From Apostichopus japonicus (Eukaryota; Echinodermata; Holothuroidea; Aspidochirotida; Stichopodidae), in the NCBI RefSeq assembly GCF_037975245.1, contig NC_092575.1, positions 23,159,341-23,223,340 of the forward strand: a stretch of 64,000 nt of DNA, read 5' to 3'. The position numbers were made by a program, and so were the translations under genes. This document shows, piece after piece, positions 12,992 to 26,545 of this stretch. The stretch's first letter is position 1; each line of letters opens with the position of its first letter. Below the pieces are notes generated by a model. It did not search any database, was not told the DNA's origin, and worked only from the letters and a program-made list of their open reading frames with translations.

Positions 12992-13313
12992 CAGTGCTGT
13001 GGCTGAGTGGATAAAGGCGATGGCATTTGAAGCAATGAGGCTTAGCAATCAGGAGGTTCGGGGTTTGATCCCTGACCGGGTCATAGTAAGTTTGTTTTTT
13101 CAGCCAAGAGCAATTTACAGTTTTCCCATCTGAAATGACTTTCTAACTTGAAAAGATTCCAAATTTCAGTTAAAATGTTGAATTGGAAGCCACCCGACGT
13201 GTAAGTGGTAATCCATAAGCCCTTGCGGGTTTCTCCCACATTTGTGGTTGCTTTGAAAGTGTCGTAAAAATAACTGCTGATTGTTATTATTATTACTATT
13301 ATTATTATTGTAA
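12992..13313 (+). mobile_element. tRNA(Ser/Leu)-like SINE with ATT tail
   Basis: The head has a perfect box A consensus (TGGCTGAGTGG in GTGGCTGAGTGGATAAAGGC) and, after a long variable-arm-like spacer, a near-perfect B-box (GGTTTGATCCC, one change). This layout suits a class II tRNA (Ser or Leu) origin. A body of about 200 bp follows, including GCCCTTGCGGGTTTCTCCCA, and the element ends in an (ATT)n-type tail at about 13284-13313. No open frame is present. Clear target-site duplications were not identified by eye. Confidence 0.75.
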
Positions 13314-16300
13314 TCTGAAATCGGGTCTAACAGCAGTAATGACTCACTTCATCAATTATACAATTCCATGAATTTCTGATTGAATCATGAATATAACTAA
13401 AAGCAGCTGTTTGTGTTTACAGTGTATTAACTGTACACATTTGCGACACATCTTATTGATTTATTTAATAGTTTAATATAAGCAGTCGGTTTGATGTATT
13501 GTACAAGTCTACGGTAGTTTTGCAACAGATGTTTGATACACAGGAAGGGTCTTACTATTCTTAGAAAATGTCACACTAATTAGACTAAGCCTGTACGTAA
13601 CACAAAAGCCTTAGGTATGAAGTGATGGTAGATATAGGCCTATAAAGCCTAACCTATATTTGCACACATTAAACTTTAGCTAGGCTACAAGTTACCAGTA
13701 TCTTCATCTGACTATTAGGGATTATCAGCCAACTACATGAATTTTTGAAGAAAACAGTATGACTTTAATCTACTTCATGGAACAAGAAGTCAAGTTACTT
13801 TAGATTTTGTTACCATTCGAACAGAACTTTGAGTGTCAGGTGACATTCAAGTTTTGATTCCACATATATGTATGTACTGTAGGTATAGTGCACATATATG
13901 CTATTAATGGTAAGACCTTACATTTTGTTTCAATGTTTGTTGCATTCAGTTTGAATTACTGTTTTTTGAAGTGAAGTTTTCACATAGAATGGATATTATA
14001 CAGTAGCTTCGTCATTTACACCTGTCAATATCATTAGTGATTCCATTCCTCTATCACCCCATGTACAGTAATATGTGTGGAGTTACTGCATTAATACTGT
14101 TGAGTGTTGCAGAAAGGTCAAAAGGTGGTGTGTTTATGTTACACTGTCACTTCTGTATGTAAATAGCAAAATGACTGAAAAAGTATTTTGGTGTTCTTGA
14201 CAAGAATCCAGGGTGTAACTTTCTTATGAAAACTTTGAACATCATGTTAACCAAATATACTTAGGAAATTCAAATTCTCAGTTTAACATTTCCAGGAGTG
14301 TACACAAACTTAATGCTAAATTCAAACAGCATTGAAACATTTCCTAATTTTGAATAATGTTTTACTTAGCTCGGTTCACCCTCTGAGTGGTGCTTGTACT
14401 GATTCGGGAAGAGTACATGAATGGTGGGGCACAGGGCTAAAACTTTTGTAGGTAAAGGTAAAGTTAGATGGGAGAGTGCATACATTTGTTGATTGGGAGA
14501 CAGGTAAGTATTGTTACTCGACATGAAGTGCCCAAACTGGAATGTTTTGAGCGAACCAAGCCTTTCTAAGTTTTGTTATTGAAATGAAACCACCTGCACT
14601 TTAACTACAGTACACCCCAGAGCATTTGTAGGCTCCTTTTGGAGGTAAAACTTGACACACATTTATGACTAATTTTTACTTTAAAGTACTTAGCAGTGAA
14701 TCAATATGAAACTGCTGCCATCATCTGTCCTTCTGAATATGCTGTGACATACAAAATTTGTGTTTGCTACTAAAGTACTGTGTACGTACTGTAGTGTATG
14801 GAGCACATTGGGGGATCTAGTCTCTTCATAATGTGCAGTATCTCAAAGGCGCTGAACTGTGTACCCTCTAATGAGTTAGAGGACCAACTAGGGATGAAAG
14901 TCAGAAGTGACCTTATCTTCTTCCATGTTACGGTGACCAATCACAGCGCCCTTGGAAGTCTGTCACACACTCGTGATTTTTTTTCCTAAAGTTTAAACGG
15001 AAGCAGACGATAGGAGCCAAAATCTTCGTCAGCCGTGCAGTCATTCTCAAAGCTACGGAACAAGAAAAAAATTAAATTCGCTTTTTTTCCTTTATTTTTC
15101 TCGAGATGGAAGTCAGCCATCAGAGTTAATTGCAGCTGAGTTTCATCATCTCATATAGAGTCAGCATTATGGATAAGTTTACATGTTGTGTGTGACATGT
15201 TACCATGGAAATGAAGTCTTAGATGTTGTCATTTTTCTAACCTAAACACAATAGACTAAACATGTGACAAGTACACACAAAGTAACATTCAGCAGTGTGT
15301 CATGTACACATTGCACATAAATGTTTCTAAATACCATGTTTTGTGGGAAGAAAGGAGGATTCGTGAAATTAGGCTGAGGGAGGGGGAGGGGGGTGGTCAG
15401 GTATACACTTGGGCAAAACCTTGCATGGCTCTAATTTAGTATTGAACTTGCACGTGGGTTTCCCTACATGAAAATGGGACCAGATTTAAAGTTTATGTAG
15501 AACTGTAGCTCATTTCTCAATGTGTCAGTAAGAACAAAACTTTGAAGGACTATTATTCTTGACAGGTTGCCTTTCTGCAAATTCCAAAAGTTTTCTAGAG
15601 TTTACCACATAGATTCAATTTTACCACCACAGGGAAAGTTTAATTTCACTGTATTTATTTCACACAACTTTGTCGAAACTTCAGTCTTTTTTTGCAAGCT
15701 TTCTACAGTAAATCGGCCATCTCATCTGGACGCTCCTGTTAACCAGATGAAAAAAGAGGACATATCTGGGGAAGTCTATACGTAAAGTATATATGGTGGT
15801 AAACCATATTTACTGTTTATACAGAAAGTGATTGCGTTTGAACTGAACCGGTCATCACTGGTACTGTCTTGTTAATTGCAAGGCAAGCATTACCCTAGCA
15901 TATTATAGCGAATCAATAATCTGTAACCCTTTTCTTTGTAGTGTTGTATCCACTGATTTACAATCACTTAATGTAATCACAAACTATTGGTTGCACTATA
16001 ACTTGCCACATTGGTTGTTAAAAGTAAAAGACTTATTTCAAGTTAACTGGACCTCAATTGTCATCAGGTGCAGCACTGTACGGGCACATATAAAGACAAC
16101 GTACAAGTGTGGTATAGTGTTTTTCTTCAAATTTTCATGCAAAGACAGTTGGATATAAAGCTGTACATGATTTTAACCATGAAACCCTCCCCCCCCCCTG
16201 CAAAACTTGATTTTTAAATGTACTGCATATTGTTTTCAGATGCTGTCTGCAGTCTGGGCAAACTTACACTAAGTACAGATCCATTTCGCCAGGTTCTTGA

Positions 16301-17216
16301 AAAGTTACTTACAGTCTAGAGTTGTGGTGATCTTTCATACACTCAGACAGTACGTCATTCCGATTTTAATTGGTTTTTAGTGTTTTTCAGCACTTTTGAA
16401 AATTCAAGACCGGTAGCAGTGGAGGTCAAGTTACCCACTTCAGTGTCCATCGCTCTGCTCATATTCAGAATTTGATACATGTCCATATTCAAATTTCTAG
16501 ACCCCATCAACCGCTTTAAAGAAGACCCGATTCGTTATTGGTGTAGTTAGGTACGTAAACAGCAGAGAGAGCAGACAGAATTTAGTCTTATCATTAAAAA
16601 TGAATGGAAAGATTGAAATTAACATGTGCAGGATAATCATTATAAATTATAGATACTATTGACGAGGGAAGAACCAAGTCTGATATTTGTTTTAGTTTAG
16701 TTTAAAGGCTGCTTAGAACTGTTCTTCTTGATCACTATATACTAGAATAATCTTATAGATGATGGTTTGATAAATTTGTCTCTTTCCAAATACATATTGA
16801 TTTGCACAAGTACTCAGTGACATACACATAAAAGGATGTGCTCAGAATTTCCTGAGTGCCGGGTATACTGATTGCCGTCCTGGGGGAGGGGTATAAGGGG
16901 GAGGGGGTGAAATTTTTCGATTTTTGAAGGTGCTCAGATGCCAAATGCTGGCACTTGTGTAGCTTTTTAAGCACATACACAAGTACTAGGTTTGCTAACA
17001 ATTAACATTTTTAAATTTTTTTTAATGAAATATATTATGTACCTGGAAAAAGTTATTAGTTTGTTTCAAAGAGATTTTACAAGGGACCGATTGAGAGCCG
17101 TAAGTAATGTTTCTTGCATGCGTAAGTGATGCATTATTAGTCTGTCAGATTTTGGCATAGGCTCTAGAGGCCCAATTTATGTTGAATATTGTTAGGAATG
17201 TCGGGATTTTAGATGA

Positions 17217-17305
17217 AAATAGTGCTGGGTGGGATTTACGATTTTTATGACAGTGCTGGGCGGTAAGTTTAAGTGCTGGGCGGGGCCGCCCAGTGCCGCC
17301 CATTT
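17217..17305. repeat. Short GTGCTGGG repeats with GC-rich hairpin
   Basis: AGTGCTGGG occurs three times, ending in CTGGGCGG-GG-CCGCCCAG (17276-17293), an 8-bp perfect stem with a 2-nt centre, then GTGCCGCCCA. It is a GC-rich island in AT-rich DNA and may be the end of a degraded mobile element. Confidence 0.5.
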
Positions 17306-18564
17306 ATTTTTAAATTATTAAAGAGCATATTTCAGAAGTTAAAAGGTTTTTTTTTTAGTCCAAATTTGTGTCAAATTTATGATCCTGAAAGTTCACGCGT
17401 ATCATTCTACAAGTTATTAAAGGAAGAGTTTCGTTGATGTAATGATTACTTCTCTCTTTCACACACCATTACCGTAGCAACAACAACTCTCGGTTATGGA
17501 TGGAACCCTGTGATATGTAACATTAGAAATAGAGGCAGGACAGGTGAGCCTCTATTTGTACCGCTTGCAAATTCAGCAGCTGTTGCAAGTTCTAGTTTAC
17601 AAGGTATCGGGTTGGAAGATATTATGTCCTTTGACATTAAATTAAAGTACTGAAGAAAAACAGAAACTGTGGCTTAAAGCAGACCTTTCAAAAGCGTTAA
17701 AAAAAAGGTATTTTAAGTTTCATAAAAATGCTAATTAGTATTGCAAAAATCATAATTATAGACATTTATATTTTTGACCAGTACTTCTCTGACCAGATCT
17801 CAATATGCCTGCATTATAGTTACTTAAAGTTTCATGGCACATATGCCGTATCCAGACTTAGCCTAATTTGCATGTGCAATTCTGGGCTGTTATCTCAGTT
17901 CTAGTCTTCATAGCCTCCTTTTGTCCTACTGTACTACAGCATGCAAGGATTGAAATGGTTGTGAAATGGCTTGGAGAATATTATATGAATTTTTCAGTTT
18001 AAAACCAAAATAATAGCAGTTTATCGATGCTGTTCAAAATTAATAATCCCACATCATTAATTCAGAAATACACAATTTGCTTTTCTTGATAACATAATGA
18101 AATAAAATTTTGATATTTTATGTTTCTCAGCAAAACAAGAAAAGTTTTGGCAGAGTTCAACTCAGATCAATATCATATATAAGCATATACAGTATCTGAT
18201 ACTGGAGAGATTTTATGTCCCTTTTTTATTTTGCTGAAATTTCCATTCATCATACCCCTTTGCTTGTATTTCCCTTTTCAATGGTTGTGTCAATATACCA
18301 TCAGAAAGCATTGATAGTTATTCAACCATACATTGGGTGGATGCGAAATTATGAGGGTTTTTCTGCAAAAATTGGCCTAATTTTGGACACCAAAATGTGA
18401 CATTATGAAAATGGCTGTAATTGAGATGCACTTTTCTTAGTTTTTCCCATGTTATTATGCCTTGACTTTGCATTTTCTATTCAAGTGAAAGCAGAGCTTC
18501 AATTACACTTGCAAACTTCAGTCACCCATGCTCATCAACTGCTGAAAAATAAAGATCTTCATCT

Positions 18565-19430
18565 TTGTTAACGTACATATTTTTGGTGTCCTCCTGCATC
18601 ACATACGTTAACTGGTGGCAACTTTTCATGATTATAACCTAATCACACGCTGCACAGTAGTGTACTAGGGATTGCAAGTCCCAGAAACTTACTACTCATG
18701 CTGAGAATAGTTCGAATGGCATCTCAGAGGACAAATTCATTCAAAAATACATGTGAAAAAAACTTGTTATTGGTTGTTAAACTGTACAAATTGTTCGGTG
18801 TCCTCAACATAACCTACGTTAAATGGGCATTATTTCACTATCAACTGATAGTTTTGAATATCAAAACATTTGTAACTGATCAACACCCCACATACACTGA
18901 TAGTAAACAATTCTCTCACTGCTAGCAGTTCAATTCCTCTGTATCAGTCACAATTTGTGGGTGGTGTCCTCATTTCTAGCCTGCGTAACATACGTTAACT
19001 GTGAAAATCTATTAATGAGTCTAAAACATGGTTTTAGAACATCTGTTAACGTATGTGATGGTGTCTCATTTTTTGGTGTCTTCATAACATACGTTAACAA
19101 TATGCACTTTGAATGTAAATTATTGAGAAGACTGAGAACTTCCATGCTAGGAAACACTTCATTCCATGTAGTTCTAAGGTACTCTATCTAACTAGTTGAT
19201 GAAATTTGTCATTGAGCCAGTGGCTAAGTTCTATAACTGCAAATTCCTGTTGTGTTGTTAACGTATGTTATGGTGTCCTAAACTTACAATGGAATGTGAT
19301 AAGAACTTCAATTTTTTTTTGTGTCATAAGATATCATTTGACATTGCTCATATATATTCCCCTTCACTTTAATGGAGAAGGGGCTATGTTTATAGACAAC
19401 TGTAGGACACCGAGTAACATACCTTAACAT
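18565..19430. repeat. Cluster of palindromic GTTAACGTATG motifs with GGTGTCC
   Basis: GTTAACGTA(C/T)(A/G)T or its complement ACATACGTTAAC occurs near 18569, 18605, 18987, 19044, 19087 and 19258, with decayed forms near 18815 and 19410. GGTGTCCT or its complement lies close by each time. Both orientations alternate. This looks like a degenerate inverted or tandem array of a foldback unit rather than coding DNA. Confidence 0.65.
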
Positions 19431-19619
19431 CATCACTTGTCCTTTTTATTTGCCTCAAATCCACCTTTCTTATAATACTGTATTATCTTTTAACATTACT
19501 AATTGTGTTCGACATTCACCGGAGAACCAGAATCAGCACTCAAATAGATACCTTTGTGTAATTCATTTTTGAACATGCATGTCACACTTTAGTAACCCAG
19601 TATCAAATAATGACATATA

Positions 19620-19745
19620 TACAGAAAAAGAAGGAAAAGTAGAAAAGAAAAGTCTAGTTTAAGATAGAAGATTTGAACCAGTGACCTTTAAAAGCAAGAT
19701 AACAAGACCTTACAATAACAGGTGCTCCGCCAAGTCTTGAGTTCT
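19620..19745 (-). repeat. tRNA-derived SINE-like fragment (reverse strand)
   Basis: The reverse strand reads TGGCGGAGCACC (box A-like) and about 45 nt later CTGGTTCAAATC (B-box with one change), then a pyrimidine- and T-rich tail. The spacing fits a tRNA-like head. Ends are unclear. Confidence 0.35.
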
Positions 19746-19975
19746 ATATCCAGCCGTTAGTCGGTGGTGATCCCTCTGTTAAGCCATTTCTTCATCGGAT
19801 GGAGGCACCGGTCAGGATTAGCATAAAAGAACGCCTACTTAATTGCATATGTGTAAGCAGGAGTAACACCCCAGTTTAATTCGACACAATGCAACAAATT
19901 AACAGAGTGCCAGATGATCAGATATCTATACTTGTCTTGCCTAACATGCATGCAGTACCAGGTCATCCAACAATA

Positions 19976-20333
19976 TGGTATAGAATGCCAAACTATATGG
20001 TACGGTTTGGAACTATAAAGTATGGTTTGTAACTATATATGGTACGGTTTGTAACTATACGGTACGGTTTGGAACTATAAAGTACGGTTTGTAACTATAC
20101 GGTACGGTTTGGAACTATATGGTATGGTTTGGCACTTATGGTACGGTTTGGTACTATACGGTACGGTTTGGAACTATAAAGTACGGTTTGTAACTATACG
20201 GTACGGTTTGGAACTATATGGTATGGTTTGGAACTTATGGTACGGTTTGGTACTATACGGTACGGTTTGGTACTATACGGTGCGGTTTGGAACTATACGG
20301 TACGGTTTGGAACTGTATGGTACGGTTTGGTAG
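19976..20333 (+). repeat. 19-bp minisatellite, about 18 copies
   Basis: The unit is about CTATACGGTACGGTTTGGA, with variants (ATGG, TAAAG, GTAAC for GGAAC). Two blocks of several units (near 20060-20140 and 20170-20250) repeat the same variant order. A tyrosine/glycine/tryptophan-rich frame stays open only because the unit lacks stops in that frame. I do not regard it as coding. Confidence 0.93.
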
Positions 20334-23300
20334 CTGAATGAATTTAGGTAGTAATGACATACTGTACAAGTTAATTGCTACTGTGCAGTACAGGTACAGC
20401 ATACCTCTTAACCAATATCTCACTAAAAAAGTTATCTGAAAATCACAAAATATATCAAATTTATGACGAAAATGTTGAGTCATGTGGACGTTAGTCATGG
20501 ATTTTAATCTTCAAAATCACTCACTGAGAACAGTGAACTTATAGCAGTACACAATCCTCTGTGGATTGATGTTCATGCTCACTTGTGAAAAGTTCTAATA
20601 TACTGTAATTGAAATTAAAACCAAAACTGGGACAGGAATTTTAATGCAGGTCTTTAGTACAGTAGCTGACATTTGTTAAATAAAGAAGACTGCTTTTATG
20701 GCCCTTATCCCTCGGTCTTTAAAATCACTGAAACTTGTATTTATTTTTACAAGTTTGTATTATTGATTAAATTGAATGCGTGCACCATCATTATATTCAA
20801 TGTTAACAAAATTCAGATACCATAATTGATCAAGGTTTTGCATTAACCTACAGCACAGTGGAACAGTACTTACATAGCTACACTGACAGCAATAATTTAG
20901 CGAATATTTGAAAACATGTCCAACAGATGGCAAAGATAGGCAATTTCCTTCTCTGACTAATCGTCTTTCAAACTATGTGTGCCAAGGGCACATCCCGCCA
21001 TCTTTAATAATTCTCCATCTGACCTTGTGGGAACCTACTGTATACAGCAGTTTAAGATGGATGGCACTTGAAATTTAACCAGAGTGACAAATGCATCATG
21101 TCTCTTTGCTTATTGTTCTTCATGACCATATGTATAAACAAGAAACTCCTCTGCTAAAACCATTGGCAACTGGAAAAAACTATCTTTTTGAACGATGAAA
21201 TATTCCACAAGGAAAACTTGCTCTTGTAGATGCAGAGCTACTGTAGGGTACGGTACAGTATGTGGGTCAACGAGAATTTAAAACTTTGCAATTTAAATTT
21301 TATTCATTACATTGCAGTCTGAATGAAATTTGATGCAGTTTAATATATTGTGAAGGTTTTCAAGAAGTGTATAGTTCGCTGCTATTGTCGTCGGCTGCAA
21401 TGCTATTGTACATCGATCAGGCTAGTTGCAAAGCACTTGAAAGAACTTCTAAAAAACTTTATACATGTGTCTTTAAACAAAGTAGGGAATTTTAAAAAGC
21501 AAGGAAATCAAAGAATACATCTCTCTAAGCATGCACTTTCAAATTTATAATTGACACTTAAAACAATTCTACGTCTTCCCCTCCATGTTACCTCCCCATA
21601 CTACATCCCTCCCCTTCCCCCTGTCACACACAAACTTTGCATTGACAAAACCAGTTCAGCCCTACAGTAGATGTAGAAAACTGTACACCCCATATTCATG
21701 TCATTTCCAAATAAGAGATTCTGTTAATAATTCATACATTACTATATAGTAAAGTTGATCAACTTTGTCCAGTCATCTCTAGATGTAAGCGCCTCATATG
21801 TTCTCAGTTTCTTCATGATGATATTTTACCTTGACATTACAGTACTGCACCGGTTTGTAAGATTCCAAGTTATCTACAGTAGATACATCGAAAATAAACC
21901 ATTCTTCTCATCTTCATTAATATTGGTTTCCATGCCAACCATATTCTTGAACTCTGTTGAAGAAAATATAAAAGCATTGTGGTTCCACTTCTGTATTTAC
22001 TAAACTCCTCACTTACCTGTCTCCCCACAACCTTAGCACTCTCGTTATACCGTGTCTAGAATGAACTGGTAATCTTTTAACACTGCGCCCTCTATGACGC
22101 GGCCCCTCCGCCGGAGGGCCTCCGGTCAATGCCCCTCCTTCTCATTCTACCATCCAAAGTGCCAGCATTGTGTGTTTTTTCGTGTGGATTATTTTCAATG
22201 AAATACGTTCGGAACTGTGACCTAGGATCTTGTGGTTATACTTGTGTATTCCATTGTGTGGTTACATTTCTAATTCCCTTGTGCTTCTACTTGTGAAGCA
22301 GCAATCTTGTGTTTCATAATTTCCAATTTCTAAAATTTCAGACCCGAGCACTAATTATTATTGAATATAATCTTATTAATACACAGATAACACATTCTCA
22401 TATTAAATTATACTGTATATGTGTCACCAAACGACCTCCGCCGGTGTGCAATTAATGCTTTTTACTTGATTCTTAAAAATGTTTATTTACCAATTATCAC
22501 GTATCAGTATTTACACAGTTATATATAATTTTGCATTGTCTTTACGAAACAAAATTTGTTTAATTTTCAAGAGCCTTCTCATAACCTGAAATGAAAATTG
22601 ACTGTCCAAAGCTACTGATTTGTCAGAAGATTTGATTTAGCATTGAAATTTTTTTTGAACAAGTAAACCGAATTTGATGCACCGTGCTGCTTTAATATAA
22701 TTTCTCCTCGCAAGGCTGTGTCAAGTCTAGAGGCAAAGACTCTTGAAATCTGTCAAGCTTGCGCGTGTCTATATATGCTTTTATGAGTATCTTAAGGTTA
22801 CAAGTTGACCTAGAATATATTTCTCATAAATAATAAAAAAAAATATTATAGTGCTATACCTTTTTTTTTTTTTTTCTTGGGTATGCATGCTGTGTGATCA
22901 AAGTGGCCTGTGGTTCACATAATCTTGAGAATGGGAGGTCAGAAAGAGGACCTTCTTTTCCCTCCGGAAGTTAATAAAAACTGACCCAGTACGGGCGTCC
23001 ACATTTTGAGAATGGGTGGACTGGATCGATGCAACGAACAAAAGAGCATTTCATATTCAAGTTTGAATCTTGAGTTGTTGATGATTCTTAACAAATCAAC
23101 TTCTCCAGCTTCCAAATGCGGACTGTCTTGTGTATACAGTATATGTGGACGTGAAGTCGGCAAGCACGGTAGTACAGTAGGAGAATCTACTGTAGGGTAG
23201 CATGAATTCCATAGAGCGTCCACAGTGCTACTGTACAATCTTGATCACTCTCGTAGGGGCAGGATCCTCCCGAGAAGGGAGATGACGATTGCGGGGTCCG

Positions 23301-26300
23301 ATTCCGAGTACCACAAGGCTCCATGCACTGATGCACATTACAAAGGTGATCATCCTTGCTCTATCAGATCTGATCCTTGCATTCTCAAATGTGAACAAGG
23401 CCAGTGTATTGATTCAGTGCTCCTCATAAAAAGATGTCTTATAAAGTCCAAATGAAAAAAAAAAAACAATCTGCTTTTGTAGAAAAGGGCAACAATTTAC
23501 TACATTTAAATTTAATTGAACAGTGGTCTATACCTCCCTCATTTACAAAATTGACCATTTGCTTCATGACCCATGATGTTTTAACCTGATCCTCGCCAAT
23601 GGTAGATTTTGAGGATTTTAAGGAATTATGGGATCTACAGGATGAGGTATCCATTTTAGAAAGTTTTAATATGATTAAAGGTAAAGTACATTTTGAGCAA
23701 CTTTTCAAATAATTTTATATTCAAGATGTTTCCATGATTTGACAAAATGATCTACATTTTTTTCCTCTTTTTCTCTCTTTTTGTGAATAAGTTACAACCC
23801 AATGCAAGATACTGTGTAACACATTATATAACATAAGTTCAATTTTAACAGCTAGAACCATTGACAGTTCAACTGTTCTACATAAATGTCTCTAGCTTTG
23901 GTAATATTCCCAGACATTAATTTCTGAACTCAAACTCTAATGGTACAATCGGAATACGATGCTGTCAGGCTGTAAAACGGTCGTTAAACAAGGGGAGATT
24001 GAATTACTTTCATCTCACAAATCTTAGCACATGTGTGAGAGCTGGGACGCTTTATGGGCATCGTCGTCTTCTTCACAGGGAGGAAATGGCAGAATTAGGT
24101 CATAAAATAGGATATTTAGCCTTCATTGTGAACCATCTTTAGAGACTTGACTAAATAATACATGTGAGTAATACAGAGTACATAACTGTAGGTTTGATAG
24201 AATTTCCCTGTGAACCTGTTTCTGTTGGAACTTATAAGCCTCATCTGGTGTGTATTGTATGCACATGTATTCAGAGGCTCACCAGTTGGTCTAAATTCTG
24301 TTTATATTGATCCATGATTAATTTGTATCACCTCGTGTCTACCGTTAACTGCATCGCCGTTGTTCCAAACTGTGCAGTCTACTCCGTGGACCTTAGGTAA
24401 CAGGAACTGTGAGCTGGCGCATTGATCATGCTACAGTAGTACAGTAGTGCTTAGACTGTCACTCTCGTAACCCTCATCTCAGTGTAACTTCATCCTGTGT
24501 ATTGGTAGACCCCTTGGGATCATGCAGACTTTTAATTAAAAGCTAGTTTTACTTACAAAGATTAAAGAGTGAGTTGCTTAATAATATTCAAACAGAGTGC
24601 ATCACGAAGAAGTCCCAACAGAGTTTTCTATGTGGCCTGTTGCTCGCGAGAACGAGCTTTGTACTGTGTCTGTTGCTTTCAACGGTTTGATTGGTTCGGG
24701 CTCTCGATGGTTCTGAGATCTGCTGAATGGAAGGGGGAGGTGGGGGGGCACGGGCGTTGGGTGGATCCTGGTTGTGCTGCCTTTCATTATTTCTGTTTTG
24801 CAAAACTTCAAAATGAGCTTGCAATTCTTGATCAAAACTAAGGGGGGGTCCTCTTCTGACTGTTGAATTATGAGTGTTACTGCATTGTACTTTGCAAGTT
24901 ACAAGATAGTGTATGCCTGTTCAGTTCTAGGAAGACAATATATGTCAACCTGCATTGTTGACTGGGAATTACATTATGATGGTAATATCCTGTGACAAAT
25001 TGCTGAATAACCAGCTATGAGAATTTGGTTACTTCACTTTTCAACAGTTTTTCTGAGCTTGAAATTACAATACTTAGGTTAATTAATGGCAGATCTATAG
25101 CCTTACTGTAATTCCCATTTCATGGAATGTTTTTTATCATTTTGGTCGCAGTTTTCGGACATTTCTATCGAACCCACGAAAAGATGTCTTGAAGTAAAGC
25201 TGGCCACGTGCTAATGATAATCATGCAAATGATCAAAAAAGTCATTCTGTTACATATTTTCTCCAAATGTGCCTGAATTAGTTTCAAATTAATCGTTTAC
25301 ATTCAACTTGAAACATTTCCTTTTTGTCCAGACAGTTTACCATATTATTCTCAATTTTTCATGAAAATTAATGCCAAAGTCATTAAATCTTGCATTTATT
25401 TGTACTTTTTTGAAAGAATTCTTAGCTAGTCATGATAATGAGCCACAAAATTGCTGATAATGATTCAAATTACAAATAATATTGAAATATATTTTTCCTA
25501 TATTTGTAATAATTTACAATATTTCCAAACTGACAATTCCGTTCATGATCAGTGAATAATCTACAGTATTAGGTATCACATCGCAAAATGCTAATCTGCA
25601 AAAATGCTAATCTTGCTAAAATAAGTGTGAAAAGATGTTGCACAGTTTTTTTTGACACAGGAACCTTACTATACCTATTTTCTAAACTTACAAAATTTAG
25701 AGACTTCCAAACTAGCTGCTACACAAGATTTGAACAGTAAATTACTTCCTGAATGATTAAACTTAATCCCTGCACCTTGATGAAATAACCTTACAAAAGG
25801 TTTCATGGCATGTATGGTGGTACATGTCGGCCTGAATCCACAGTCGATTTTCATCGTCGGGGGAGACTGTTCGAACAATTCACGGAAATGATTTTAAGAC
25901 CACAGCTTTTTGATGCCTTAAGTAGTTTGCAACACACTCAGAAGAACACAAAAAATACATCCACACAGCAGAGTCTTATCGTGTGTCAAACAGAGAGCAA
26001 GCTCTTGTAAATTTTTTTTTTTTTTAACAGAAACACAAACGCATGATTTTTTTTCTCAATTTCTTTAAAAAGTAGGTCTGTACACTTTATGCATGAAGAA
26101 AAGGTTGCAGTATTGTCAAGGGTAGGTGAAGACAAATTCATCTCAATTTTCCTGATTGCAATAAGGTCGAAGAGGAATTTTATTTTTGACTTTGATGTGA
26201 AACATTCCTGTCGTGTTTTGCCATGTAACTTTTTGTCTATTTTGTCATGAGGGTATGTGCATTCTTATGGTTTCATATTTCAATTTTTTTTTTGAGATTT

Positions 26301-26448
26301 TGTTTTTTTTGAGATTTTTTTTATCTTGCCTTCATAGTGGGACGTTTCAGCTGCAGTATTCTTGGCTGACAGTGACTAGCTAAGTGGTGTACTGTGTGAT
26401 ACTGTTGACTTTAATGAACAAAATTGGTGCAAGCAGACTATAACGAAT

Positions 26449-26545
26449 GAGGGGGATGGGAATGGGAAGAGGGGTGGGGTGGGGTTGGGAGGTGGGGGGA
26501 GGTCAGGGGTGGGGAGGTCGGGTGGGGGAGGTCAGTGGAGTGGGA
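26449..26545 (+). repeat. G-rich tract with strong G-quadruplex potential
   Basis: About 100 bases on the + strand carry more than ten runs of three or more G, including GGGGTGGGGTGGGGTTGGG, separated by one to four bases. This is the non-template strand of the TBL2-like gene. A smaller G-rich patch follows at 26757-26782. Confidence 0.75.

Noticed and set aside
20109-20333. Tyr/Gly/Trp-rich open frame
   Set aside because: It is a by-product of the 19-bp minisatellite lacking stops in one frame.
22095-22130. CCTCCGCCGGAGG palindrome as a regulatory site
   Set aside because: Short GC-rich hairpin with a partial second copy at 22436; more likely a mobile-element fragment, and no ends could be defined.
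23225-23455. Cys-containing open frame (CEQGQCIDS) as an EGF-like exon
   Set aside because: Cysteine spacing does not complete an EGF domain and no flanking splice signals in a suitable phase were evident.
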